From the NCBI GenBank assembly GCA_947652115.1, contig OX393570.1, positions 15,857,766 to 15,921,765 of the forward strand: a stretch of DNA of 64,000 nt. The letters run 5' to 3'. The position numbers and the translations under genes were made by a program. Below are positions 12,370-24,465 of this stretch, piece after piece (position 1 is the first letter of the stretch; each line of letters begins with the position of its first letter). Under the pieces are notes generated by a model. The model was not told the DNA's origin and searched no databases. It saw only the letters and a list, made by a program, of their open reading frames with translations. Source of the DNA: Blastomussa wellsi. Its lineage: Eukaryota > Cnidaria > Anthozoa > Scleractinia > Plerogyridae.

Positions 12370-15300
12370 ATGGAGAACGGTTTCCCAGCTCGCTTCGACC
12401 TGCAAGAGCAAATCGGAAAGTTAGTACACTTATTGATTTTTAACAAGCCAGGATCGCTTGGACATTTCTCAAGCAATTGTAAACTGCGAATTATCTCAGC
12501 TCCCGTGTTTGGCTTTAATCTTGGTTTTATGACTTCTTATCTTCTTGTATTACCTTATTGATGTTTTTAGTTTGTATTACTGTCGAAAAGTGCAGAATGT
12601 AAGGCGAAATTATTAATGTATTTGCAGAGGGACATTTAGTGTCATTCGACGATGTTTCGACAAGAGAAGCGATCGTGTCTGTGCCGTGAAAATCGTGGAT
12701 ATTGCCAAGATGTCTTCTTCCAGTGGCCTCACAGAGGAAGGTGCTAAACCGTTATCCCTCCGATTGTATACATAATTTTCTTGTGCAAGGGGATTTTTGT
12801 TATTATTCTTCGCTAATGTTTTAAATCTAATGTAATGAAAAGCATTTTGATATTGCATGTGCTCGAAGTTCTAAATTTACCAGTAAGACTTACGACATAC
12901 GCTCAAAGCATTAGCATTTGATATCGTATATTTTTCTCGCTTTCAAGCGGTGTTTTAAAAGCCCAGATTGCTATGAGATGACAGGAAGAAAAGAATTTTT
13001 GTTGTGTGATAAACACTTGAACGAACTCTTTCGCTAATATCCCTCAGGGAAATGCTTAAACCACAACCCGAAAGATCCACGCGCAGATCCATTCACATCG
13101 CTACATTTGACCCTTCGCGTTTTTTTTTTTCTGTTTCACTCGATATTGGTCGAGCGCAGTTTGATAGTGAAGCGAGCTATGTTTTCTTAGGTTATTATAT
13201 CTTAACTGAAAGGGTTTTTAATTGAGAGAACAAGATTTGTATTTTGAGCCCATTTGCCGGTTATTTCGCGTCTATCTGTTTTGCGTGTTGATATGCTTGA
13301 CTAACATTTCAAATCGAAGCGCTGTCTGCTTTCGACCATTCAAATTTTCAAGCGAAAACTATAACTAAATCGATTTCTTGATGAACCGCTCAACATATCT
13401 GTATTTGTATGTTTTTGTTATTTTCGCAGATTTACGAAGGGAGGCCCGCATTTGCCAGAAGCTACGGCATCCTCATATCGGTATGAATATAAAATACTTC
13501 TGTGATGTAAATTTTGTGCTCGTATTGTTTTGATGTCTACGAGTTTTATTGTGATACGACACTCTGTATCAATCGTTCAATCATTCGTGAACGACATCGC
13601 TTTATCTTGAAAAAGCGTTCTGTTTGATGTATTTGTTCTTTCAGAAATCACTTAGATTATGAATTAAAATATTACAACAAAATTTTTATTCATTTTGGGA
13701 GGGATTGAGTTCAACATTTGTAAAACCACAAAAAAGTAATAAAATTAAAGCTCTTTCAATCAGTAAAATAAATCAAATTGACAATTTCCTGTTTTGAAAT
13801 GCAAGTAGAAAATTTATATCTTCTTTAACCTTCTTTCAATCAAAATTGGAAAATACATCTAAATAATCTAAATATAGATGTTTAAATAAAAACTTTGAAA
13901 ATTCATACTTCCATGTAAATAAAGGATGTTCGTACATGGGATGGCAGCTGACTTCAGAGCCAGAATCAATGTCCATAATGACACAGTGACATTTAGGTCA
14001 AAAAGATTGCATTGAAGTTGCCATGGAACAAAAGGAATTGTTGACAGAATCTATTCTAATAATTTTTCACAAAGGCTGTTCGCTAGCCTCTGCTGAAGAC
14101 TTGGTAAATAAAAATTCACCCTTTGGCCTTGTGGCTGTAAATTGTGCAACCCCGCAAAGGGCATTTCAGGAGAAATCGAAGACACGAGGATTGCCGCTGA
14201 AAAAAACGAAGATCCTTTAAAATTTTGCGTGATAAGATGGAATAAATGAGAGGAAATAAAATGGTATAAATAACATCGAATACTGAGCAAAGAGAAAAAC
14301 GTCAGCAACAAATCCAAATCCATTAGTTTCACTTATTATTATTATTATTGTTATTATTATTCTCTCATGACGCTTACGCTCTGGCAGATGTTATGCCGCA
14401 TTTAACCAAAGAAGTGAGCCGTAGCCAAAGGTCCTTTGGATCATTCCTTCTTGTTTAGTTTTCTAAAGCCTTTCTTACAGGGCTCAAACTTAACTTTTTT
14501 GCCCACTAGCAAAGTCTTGCTAGTGACAATTTTTCCTACTAACAAATTGGCGAGCCAACTAGCAAATTTCTTATGTAAAAATTACCATTATTATTGATAT
14601 TTTTGAAGTAATGAGCTGAAAAGATAAATAAATACTTTCTTTCAAATGTCTTGACATGAATCTCACCTCGAACAGCTTTCTTGAAATGTTTTGGGGATAG
14701 GGATGATTCTTACTCGCAAATGTTCGCTAGTGGCAATATTTTTCACTCGCAAGTTTGCGAGCGTTAATTTCGAGCCCTGCTTTCTTAGGATCCTTGCTTT
14801 TCCTCGCAAGGCTGTTTTCTGCAAGAGGTCCTGTCTTGATAGCAATCCCTAACTTTGCAAGCCATCCATCTAACCTTTTTCTTACTCATCCAAGTGCACT
14901 AACAGCTATCGGTACCGCTTCAACATGTCTGAACCCCATACATTCTTAATTTCTCTCTTTAGCTCCTGATATTTATCAACGGCTTTACCTTCCTTCTCAT
15001 GCACCCTATGATGCCACGGTGACGCAATATCCACAATGACTGCCTTGTTATTTTCCTTTTCTACAACAACGTCTGGTTTTCTGGCTGCGATGATATGGTC
15101 ACACTAAATGGTCATGTCCCACAAGATCTTATAACGTTCGTTTTCCACAACCCTTTCTGGTTGGTGTTCATACCATTTCTCGCTTCTGTCCATATGGCAA
15201 TATTATTATTATTATTATCATTGTTATTATTATTATTACGATTATTATTATTAAACAATGGCCATTACTCCAATTTTTTCTCTTTCAAGCTTAGTACCAT

Positions 15301-18300
15301 TGCATACTCAGTGCGGTAAAATTTACCGTCAGTAGCATAACAGTTTACTGCTTGAAAACGATGAGATAATTTGTCTCAAAACTCGGCAGAGAAGGTAAAG
15401 TGAAGAGTAATGCTACACGTTCTACCAATGTAGTGGTCATTGAAAAGAAGCAAAGAAAAGATGAAAAATTAATAGTGAATTCACGGAAAAATACAACATT
15501 CATTTATGACTTTGTGCCAGTATTTTGTATTCAGTTTATTTTCATTCACCTTCCGAATATCTCAGTGCTAATAACTTCCTTTGTTTACCGGTAATTGCCT
15601 TGGTCTGAGAATCACCATAGAAAGGTATATATCTGTCTCAAAGGATCTGCAACATTGCTGCAATTCGCAGCTGCACAACGTTCAGGGATATTTTCAAAGA
15701 GAATTATTCTTCAGCCACTCTCTACTCTCTCTATCTGTCTGAAGAATCGAAATGGCTTCCCCCACTGACGTCACATACACAACAAGCACCTGTTTCCCTA
15801 AGACTCGGTGGTGAACCAAGCTAGTGTGCATTTGCAAAGTTTGAAAATTCACAGAAAATCGAAAATAAATCGTATGATTTTTTTAAGAACTAAGAAAAAA
15901 ATGGGGTTAGGAGCTCTTTAAATTACCTCGTAGAGAAGCTTATCATATATTATATTTAATTTCTGGTAGACAGTGCTGTTTATCTGTTTTAATAAGACTT
16001 TAGCAGATCAGGTGACAGGTCACATTCGAATGTGGCGCAAATATATATACCAAATGAATAGTGCCAGACCACAATGAAAAGACTTAATCGGCTAATGTGT
16101 TTACATGCTTGTTGCTACCCAATTCAGCTCATGTGGTGATTCAGTTGGGAGATTACAATTGTGCACTTTGTGACACCCAATTGACAAACAGGACAAATGC
16201 AAATAGGACAATTGTAACTTTCCAAATGAATCATCACATGATCTGAATTGGGTAGAAACAATGATGTAAACAATAAGATGTTAACTGAATAGGTCTATCA
16301 ACCCAGTAAAGGAGCTATGTCATCGTGTGTGCACTTTGAAAATGTAGACTAAATTTTCAAAATCGTCATTTCCAATCTGTTTCAATCTTCGCCGTCCTCA
16401 GCCATCCTTGTTCCTTTTTGATTTAGTTTCACTCCTTTGGTGTTTTTCTTCCGTAGTAAACTATTATTTTTAGGTTTCCTAAATTAATGTAGGTTGTCGA
16501 AGAAATAACTAAATAAAATCCCCAGCCAGTGTTCACTGATTTGGCTTTGTGACAAAACTGTGGTGCAAGCCAGAACACTTCCCTTGATATATTGTTAGCT
16601 CTATTAAAATTTGTTGACTTTTTTGTTTCTATTTCAGTTGAAATTATTGGTGCTTACTCAGTGGATGGCTATATTTACATGGTGTTTGAGTAGTAAGTAT
16701 TCCCAGGGAAATTGATTGGGTGTTTTTCACTGTCACAAGTTCAAAACAATTCAAGTACAGAACCTAAGAATTTTGGATAGTGACTAGATGAAAAATAAAT
16801 AAACAATTTTCTCAGGCCTGTGTGGTATGCTGTTTGCGAGTTATTTGCTTAAACGTTCCAAGCAAATTTGGAAAGCTCTTTCCGAGGGCACCGTGATGCC
16901 TGAGAAATCATCTGGAATTCAATTGTGCATTATAGCAACTACTTTTGGCTCAGGAGCTAATAATACTTCCACATAAGCACCACATATTATATCTGAAACG
17001 TTCAAACTGCTTAAAATCGAAAGGATAGGCTTTTTAAACAAAACAGCTTTGTCATGGCACTCGGCTTGATTCAAATATTAAAGATGCTCTGTTTAAAAAC
17101 AAAGGACACTATCAAGCTGAAAATTTATGAAAAGGTACATTTTTAGTTCACCTTACACCTAGTGGCAACAAAAATTTAACAGGTCTAGCAAATTTTGATT
17201 TCAGAATTTTATGACGTCACATGAAAACCAAGAATTGTTTGGAAGCATGTTATTGTTGGATTTCATAAAATAATTAATTATCCATACCTCCCCGATGGAA
17301 GGTATTTTTCTATGTCCTTGAAGTTGCTTGCCACCCCTCTGGAAATTCCACTTAAGCTTCATACATTTCTTTAAATGTTTTGGCCTTTGAGACCCCCCTC
17401 TACCCCCCAGGAATTTCCAATCCCTTCTGTGTGATGGAGGGGGGTATGGATATTTTCTGGAACCACACAATGATTGCAAGTCTTGCATGTATAATATGTC
17501 AACCAAAGAAACAATCATCGACAAGAGAAGTTAAATGTGACTGTTCCTGATAATTATTAGCATTTCTACCCTCCCTTGGGTGAAATACTTGTTTGTCATC
17601 AAGTTTCCTCACACCCCCTGCATTTCATTTGGATTATAGAACTGTTAAACTATAGGGTCAGTGTATAGTCTCTAAACATTACCTCACCAATTCCTACAGT
17701 TTATATAATATTCTAATTCTGTTTTGCAGCATGGATGGCGCTGATCTGTGTTTTGAAATTGTGAATCGTGTTCATGCTGGTTTTGTTTACAGTGAAGCTG
17801 TAGCAAGGTACTATTTACTTTTACTATCACCAGTTAAATCCTTTTGGACTGGTTCACGAGCAGTGCTTTCATTAAGAACTGACGGCCTACAAAAAGAACT
17901 ACTTTACTCTACTTCACTTTGAAATGTCAGCTGCTTTTTCCCCAAAAATGAAGAAATGTTAAAAGGAAGATTCTTAGAAAACAGTTACTCTACTCAATCC
18001 AGCTTCAGGAGTGAGGAATAAAAAATCTTGTTCCTTTAAATTTATAATATCAAGCAAACAGGGTGACAAAATACACTGGGTTATTATTAAGCTTGAAACT
18101 GTCACAAGTAACAATAAAGCAAGTAAGTTACAGTCTGTCATTCCACATTTGACACCTGAAATGCCCTAAAGCACCCACAATGAGCCATAGCCTTTGTTTC
18201 GTTTTATATAATAAGCCCAATTATGGACGCATTTGGTTGGTTGCTTCCTGTAATCTCAGGAACACATGCACTAATGACGTTTTCATATTTTGTTTCTTTA

Positions 18301-19870
18301 ATATATAAAACAGATAGATTCCATGTTGCCCCGTGGTAAGAACATCAGTGACACACTTGGCTATTGCCTTGTGTGCCACTTTTTGGTTCTAACCACGTCT
18401 TTAGTAAATCTATTACTGAACAGATGCATGGTAATGTGATATCTAGTTGTTAATCTGAGATCATCACGTCTCCGATCATAGAAGACACCACGCATGATCT
18501 GCAAGATGCAATAATCTTTCCATTGATACCCAGCGTGACATAATATGCATCATGCATGCTTGTTTACTTTTCTGTTTAGACACACTTTCGCTGACTTGGA
18601 TTTGAAGGGCTTCTGTCATAACATATTTGATGCCGCGAGCAACCCAGAAAGAGCAAGCTACCACGATTTTGAAAACAAATTTATTAAATTAGAGTATTTA
18701 TACGTTTTCTTTTCACAGTTCTAGTTGCAAATTTTAAATTTACCACCTTAGAAAACAAAATGTACATGGCTTATGACTGTTTCTATGGAAATCCGTATTG
18801 CAAAATCCTGGCTTAGACAGAATCAATCAGAATGCTTGGATTTCCTCAAGACTACCTTGCCATATAATAATTTTGATTTTAATTTTAGATAGTGTCCGCA
18901 ATAATCATTGTGAATAACTGCTAGTAATTTAATTGTTGGAACTTTTGTAAAAGAAACTCTTAAAAAATATTTTTCACTACCCATTAAGCTGCCAGTCCTT
19001 TTTGAATTCACAGTGATTATGAATTCCTGTTAATTTTTAGTCACTACCTCAGACAAGTCCTGGAAGCTGTGTCTTTTTGTCATGAAAATGACATAGTACA
19101 TCGTGACCTCAAGGTAAAAATACAGTATGTACTTATCCTATTATCTCCACCTACATGTGGTCATTCTGTTAAAAGAATTAAGTCCTGAAGGAGCAACCCT
19201 GCTGGGGTCTCCCTTGTTCTGAGAATAATTATTTCGCCACAAAACGAAACTGGTTTGAAATCATTTTGACCTGAAATTCATATTAATTTACAACAGACTT
19301 ATTGATTTGTTCTTTCTTTTTATATTACCGTAAACTGTAAAAATCAATCTATTTTTGTCGATGAATGCCTTGTTGAGGCCCTGTTAGGGGGGTCTTAATG
19401 CCCCGTCTGAATTTCAAACCTTTCCATGTCGCAATTTCGGAAGGTTCACATGTCGCTGTCATAATTTCGTGTGAGCGGCTTGTTGTTCCTTGTCATTTTA
19501 GCCCCTCCATGTCGCCATTTCAGAGCCGTTTCGCCTGTCGGAATTTACCCTAACAGGGCCTCCTTGTTCACATTGTAAATTTTGAACATGATTGGAGAAA
19601 AGGGATGACAATGGTGGGTCTCAAACAAGAGATTATCCCGCCAATCCATACAAGGGTCTCTAAAATATAAGATTTTTAAAAGTGTGCTACATCTTTGTGT
19701 TTAACCTAATAACACTCAAATGTAATAGGTGCTAATGCCTGAACGCTCTTTCTGGTGACAGGCTTAATTTTTCGATTCAACTGGTTTTAAATATTCATTA
19801 CCAATCTCCTGCTTGTTTTAAAACTGGCTAATTACGACTTGAAATGCGATTAAAAAATCTTATTATGGTT

Positions 19871-19909
<39 letters not shown>

Positions 19910-22900
19910 TGTGATTATAATTATTATGATCTTCTTGGTTGGACCATATTTTTTGTAATTTAGTGGAACTTGCTTATAACTCTTTTACTTTCATTGCAGC
20001 CTCACAATATTCTATTGTCAAGTAAGGAAAATTCAGCACCAATCAAGATTGCCGATTTTGGTGTCGCTGTAGAAATTGGAGAAGAAGGCTATGTCACAAG
20101 TGGTAAGAAAGAAACTGTGAATGTCATGATGTGGTGTCTCTGATCTGATTGGTTGCACGAGAGTACGAGGGCAAGTGGTCACCATGTCGCTCTTCTGAAT
20201 TCATTTTATTCTGAATGTTTTCTCATTATTTCTCTCCTTTGTCTTTGAGCAAGATCTGTTCTTTTGTCGCAATTTCTTTCTGTGTCGTTGTTACTTCTCT
20301 TTTGGCCATATCGCTTGTCGTAATTGACCTTCATATGGCCTTGAGTAACAACTTACCACTGCCAATGCATGAGTCTGTAGACTATGCATTACAGTCAGTA
20401 TGGAATTTTAGGGTTTTTACTAGTTTTACCCAAAGCGCCACATCTGGTAATTACATATCAGGTAATGGAATAGTGGTTAAGTGTATTGGTATAATTTGTT
20501 GTCCCAGTTTGTTATATTGTTACCTGTTACACCATTATGCGCTTTAGTTAAAATACTGTAATATTACAATATTGTTTTGTGGCTTTACTCTTACTAATAG
20601 GTCGCATAGGAACACCACATTTCATGTCTCCAGAGGTCATAAACAGGGAGCAGTATGGAAAGCCTGTAGATGTTTGGGGATGTGGTAAGTATTGTTTCTT
20701 TTAATTTTTTTTTTTTCAAAATAATTTTTAAATAAACATTTTTACAGTGAGGACACTTGAGCCGTGAACACTTGACATTTATTTTTTCATTTTGTTTTAC
20801 CATTATTCCATGTTAGCCATTCATATAAACAGAAGAATTAGCTTTCTCAGGTGCTGAAAACACTAATCCTTTGGTCTATTTCAAGAGCTCTCATTGGATG
20901 ATCACAACAAAAAATGTAAAAATAAATGTCAAGTGTTCACGGTTTGAGTGTCTGCACTATAAGTGATTTTTTTGTTCATTTTTCAATTTGTAGATGAGAA
21001 CCATTTTGTTATCTAGTTTAAGTACATAATTATGTGCCCAGACAACAGTTATTGGATAATTATGTGATTTTAACTTGTTTATTTATAATAATACCTTTTA
21101 GTTAGTTATTGGTGATTGCTGCACCAAAGCTGTAGAATGCATTTTTGTGTATTTAATATTTGCTTGTTTGTTTATTTATTGTTTTTGTGGGAATGCAAGA
21201 TGATCAGTGCCATGATTTAATTTTACCTTCCAGCTCAAAACTGATTCAGTTATCTCACAACCCCCGGACGAAAGTTAATTCTTGAATGACATGTATCCTG
21301 ACTCCAAAATGTTGCCTTAAATTGCTTATGATAGTGGATACAAAATGAAATTCTGTTTGTCAAGCCTCGCAGTTACTCAAACCAAAGTTGTGTGCCTTGG
21401 ATTTGCCTCGCTCATTCAAACACTGCATTTATTTTGCCTCCGCTTGTTTAAATTACCAACGTTAAAAAAGTCCGAAGTCATTACCCTTGGACTTTCTTCA
21501 CCCATTCTATTTGCTTCAATGTTTTCTTTGCTTTTTTAATCAATTTCTTCAACCAGTTTAATTTATCTTGGAGATTTGAATGGCCAATCAGAGAGTTCCA
21601 CTTAAAAATATTGAAGATCCGCTACCAGGATTCAGCATTTGCTGGTAAAAAGTATTAAGAAATATTAAGTTTTCGACAGCCAGTCTGCTGTATTTAATTC
21701 TTTTTTATCTGTCGAAGGCAGCAGACTGGCTGTCAAAAGGCTGTGTTTTCTTGATAGTTTTTACCAGGGGACGCTTCTTAATAGACCAATTCTGATATAT
21801 TAAAATTCTAACATGGCGTCGAGGCTTGGGGGAATAAAACAAAAGAAATTATTTTTTCATCCCTAAGCCTCAATGCAAAATCTTTTGTTTTATTGCCCCC
21901 AAGCCTCGGCGACATGTTAGAATATTAATATATCGGAATTGGTCTGTTCCAGAATTCCACTATATTTTTTGAAATATGTACACGATTGCATAAATTTCTG
22001 TACTCATCCAATGGATTTGTTTTAGTTTTTAAATTAACTGATTTGAAATAAATTATTGTGTTTCTCAGGTGTAATACTCTTTATTCTTGTGAGTGGAACA
22101 TTTCCCTTCCATGGCACAGGAGACAAAATATATGAGTCAATCAAGAAAGGAATCCCTACAGTATGTTAACATTATTGACATAATATTGACATTTACACAA
22201 TCAATTTGACACTTGAAATATCATTTCTCTCTGTCTTTGTTTCTGTCGACTGTGTAGCATGAAAGTTTTGTGGGAGTTTTATTTGCGGAGTGGCAACTTT
22301 TTGTGTTTAGTGGGAAAAAATTTTGGAGTTCAAGGAGGCTATTTATCTATCAAGCTCAGGCTTTTGTTGTTTTCACCTGATATCAACCCAGTAAGTTTAC
22401 ATTAAAAAGCAAGCACAGTTCTTCATTGGACTGAAGGGGGTAAATTGTTGCGGCGTTTTATTAAGCGCGGGTATAGTGAATGCAATTCTTGCTCAGGGGC
22501 GCATTTTTTCGTTAGTTAGTCGGCCACTAATTAAAAGTCAATTGATAAATATTTCCAATAATGACAAGACAGCTGGAAATACCTTGCATGCCTGCACAAG
22601 ATATGCATGTAAACAAAACACTTGACCTTATGATTCACGTCCTAGTATTTTCTATCGTATATCAGATGTTTCGCTTCAATAGAACGCAACAATGGTAAAT
22701 AACATTACTAGGCCCATGTAAATGAATTAGATGCATAGATTATTTGTGTTTTTATCGTGTATCACTTTGGCGAGGTTTTTACCAAAGCAATACTTTTTCA
22801 ACTGAAAAATAGCCCGTGATTTTAATGTTCCAAAAACGTTTCTTGTTTTGTGGGAGTTTTATCTGCAGGATTTTATTTTTTGCAGATTGAGGGCAATCTG

Positions 22901-24434
22901 CAAAATCTGCAAAAATTAAAACCACAAGATTTTTAGGCTACATTGTATGTCTGTCTCTCGTCAAAAGCTTTGTTCGACACAATGTCTCTGTGCATCAGTT
23001 CAACCCCCCCCCCAAAAAAAAAAATTGATTCATATTTTGTTATAACACCTGGGAACCAAAACTCCTGGCAGGGACATCTTAATGGAACAGACGGGGATGC
23101 TCGTCACTTGGAAATTTGGAATTTAATCCCTAACGGAAACAAAACTGTAAGATACCAAAATACCAAAAATAGATTTTATATTTCTCTTGATATTTTTTAG
23201 TGTGTGACCCTAAATGAGACCTTGATGGCTAAAAATATTGGTTAAAGATAAGTTAGATCAAAAATCTAAAATTTACACCTCTAATTGAGGCAACAAATCT
23301 CACCCCATTGTGGGCATAATAATATCATGAATTGAGATTACTAAATTCATTGAGTTGGTGAGGGACTTGGTTGGTCAACTTTGTCTGTAGTTAACCGCAC
23401 CAGCCAAACTTTGGACTTTACAAACTTTGATATTTTGCAGATGAGAGCCAAAGTATGGGATAACATTTCTGATGAGGCGAAAGATGTAATGAAGAAGATG
23501 TTGGCACGTGATCAGAATGACAGATTGACAGCAAGAGAAGCCCTGCAGCATCCATGGTTTAGTGTACGGAACTTTCTTTGCCCTGGTTCACACTAGCAAC
23601 ATAAACAACATGAAGATCAGTTTTTCCTGATGTTGTTATACTTATTTCAATATGTTGCTGCTTTGACATTATGTTGTGTTGTTCTCACTGGTGATTTGTG
23701 GTACCTTGCTGTTGTGTCATTATCTTGCAAGTGTGAACCAGGCCTTATATACTTGTAGGTAAAATAGTCTTGCAGGCCGTACCAGAGCATTTTTGTGATG
23801 GCAAGCAATATTTCGCATCAGAAACTGAAGGCCATGGTGCATGAAAAGCTTCTGGTACCCAAGGTATTAAAACTGCGGCCTGACACTTTCTGGTAGACAA
23901 GGTTCATCTTATGAGGCAAGCGTAGATGTTCAGTCTTTTTAGGGTTAATTTTAATGACTGTTTGCTTTGTTGCCTTTAGAATCGCAATGTTCCTCAGAGA
24001 ATTCATCTTCAAGATTCAGTTGATGAAATGAAGAAATTCAATGCCAGAAGAAAATTAAAGGTGATGCACAGTAATTCGCTGCTTGTTATGTGCCTAAGGG
24101 AAGGTTTTCCATTAGTTTTGACATTTTTTGACAACTTCTTTTGTCAAATGGTCGAGGTTGAGACTTTTGAAATTTGACAGCCTTCGACAGCTCCCATGTT
24201 TTGATTGGTCCGAAAGTTGTCAGAAAGATGTCAAAATTTAATCTAACTCTTTCTCAAGTAGCAGTGGTTCAGTGCACAGCACTGTTACGTTTGTGGAAAT
24301 ACCTAATTATGTCTTATTAGACTTTTTGTTGTGTAGTATCGCTGAGTATTTTTACAATTTGTGCTGTATTTTGGCAAGCCCATAGCGCAAGTCAAAATAA
24401 AAACAACAAGTAAAATTATTAGCAAGACTGCACA

Positions 24435-24465
<31 letters not shown>

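Larger units (their letters stand above)
12370..24060 (+). other. CASK: CASK exons 1-11: CaM-kinase-like domain
   Basis: Exons: 12370-12419, 12628-12740, 13430-13480, 16638-16692, 17730-17807, 19041-19113, 20000-20102, 20601-20684, 22069-22160, 23441-23563, 23980-24060. Visible kinase motifs by residue: Gly-rich IGKGTFSV 15-22, ATP lysine in CAVK (K38), alpha-C glutamate near E59, catalytic loop HRDLKPHN 136-143, ADFGVA with D159, activation-segment end [19 protein letters not shown], and the C-lobe segment [14 protein letters not shown]. All catalytic positions of an active Ser/Thr kinase are present. Human CASK instead has Cys for N143 and Gly for D159 (known family fact). Large introns here hold a LINE relic with a nested MITE (14330-15190), TIR elements (16308-16500, 19376-19561), a TTA microsatellite (19866-19907) and two hairpins (21642-21945). 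Confidence 0.95.

Noticed and set aside
12343..12372. Upstream in-frame TTG start for CASK
   Set aside because: Non-ATG start 27 nt upstream; the ATG at 12370 matches the exon-1 length and phase of vertebrate CASK.
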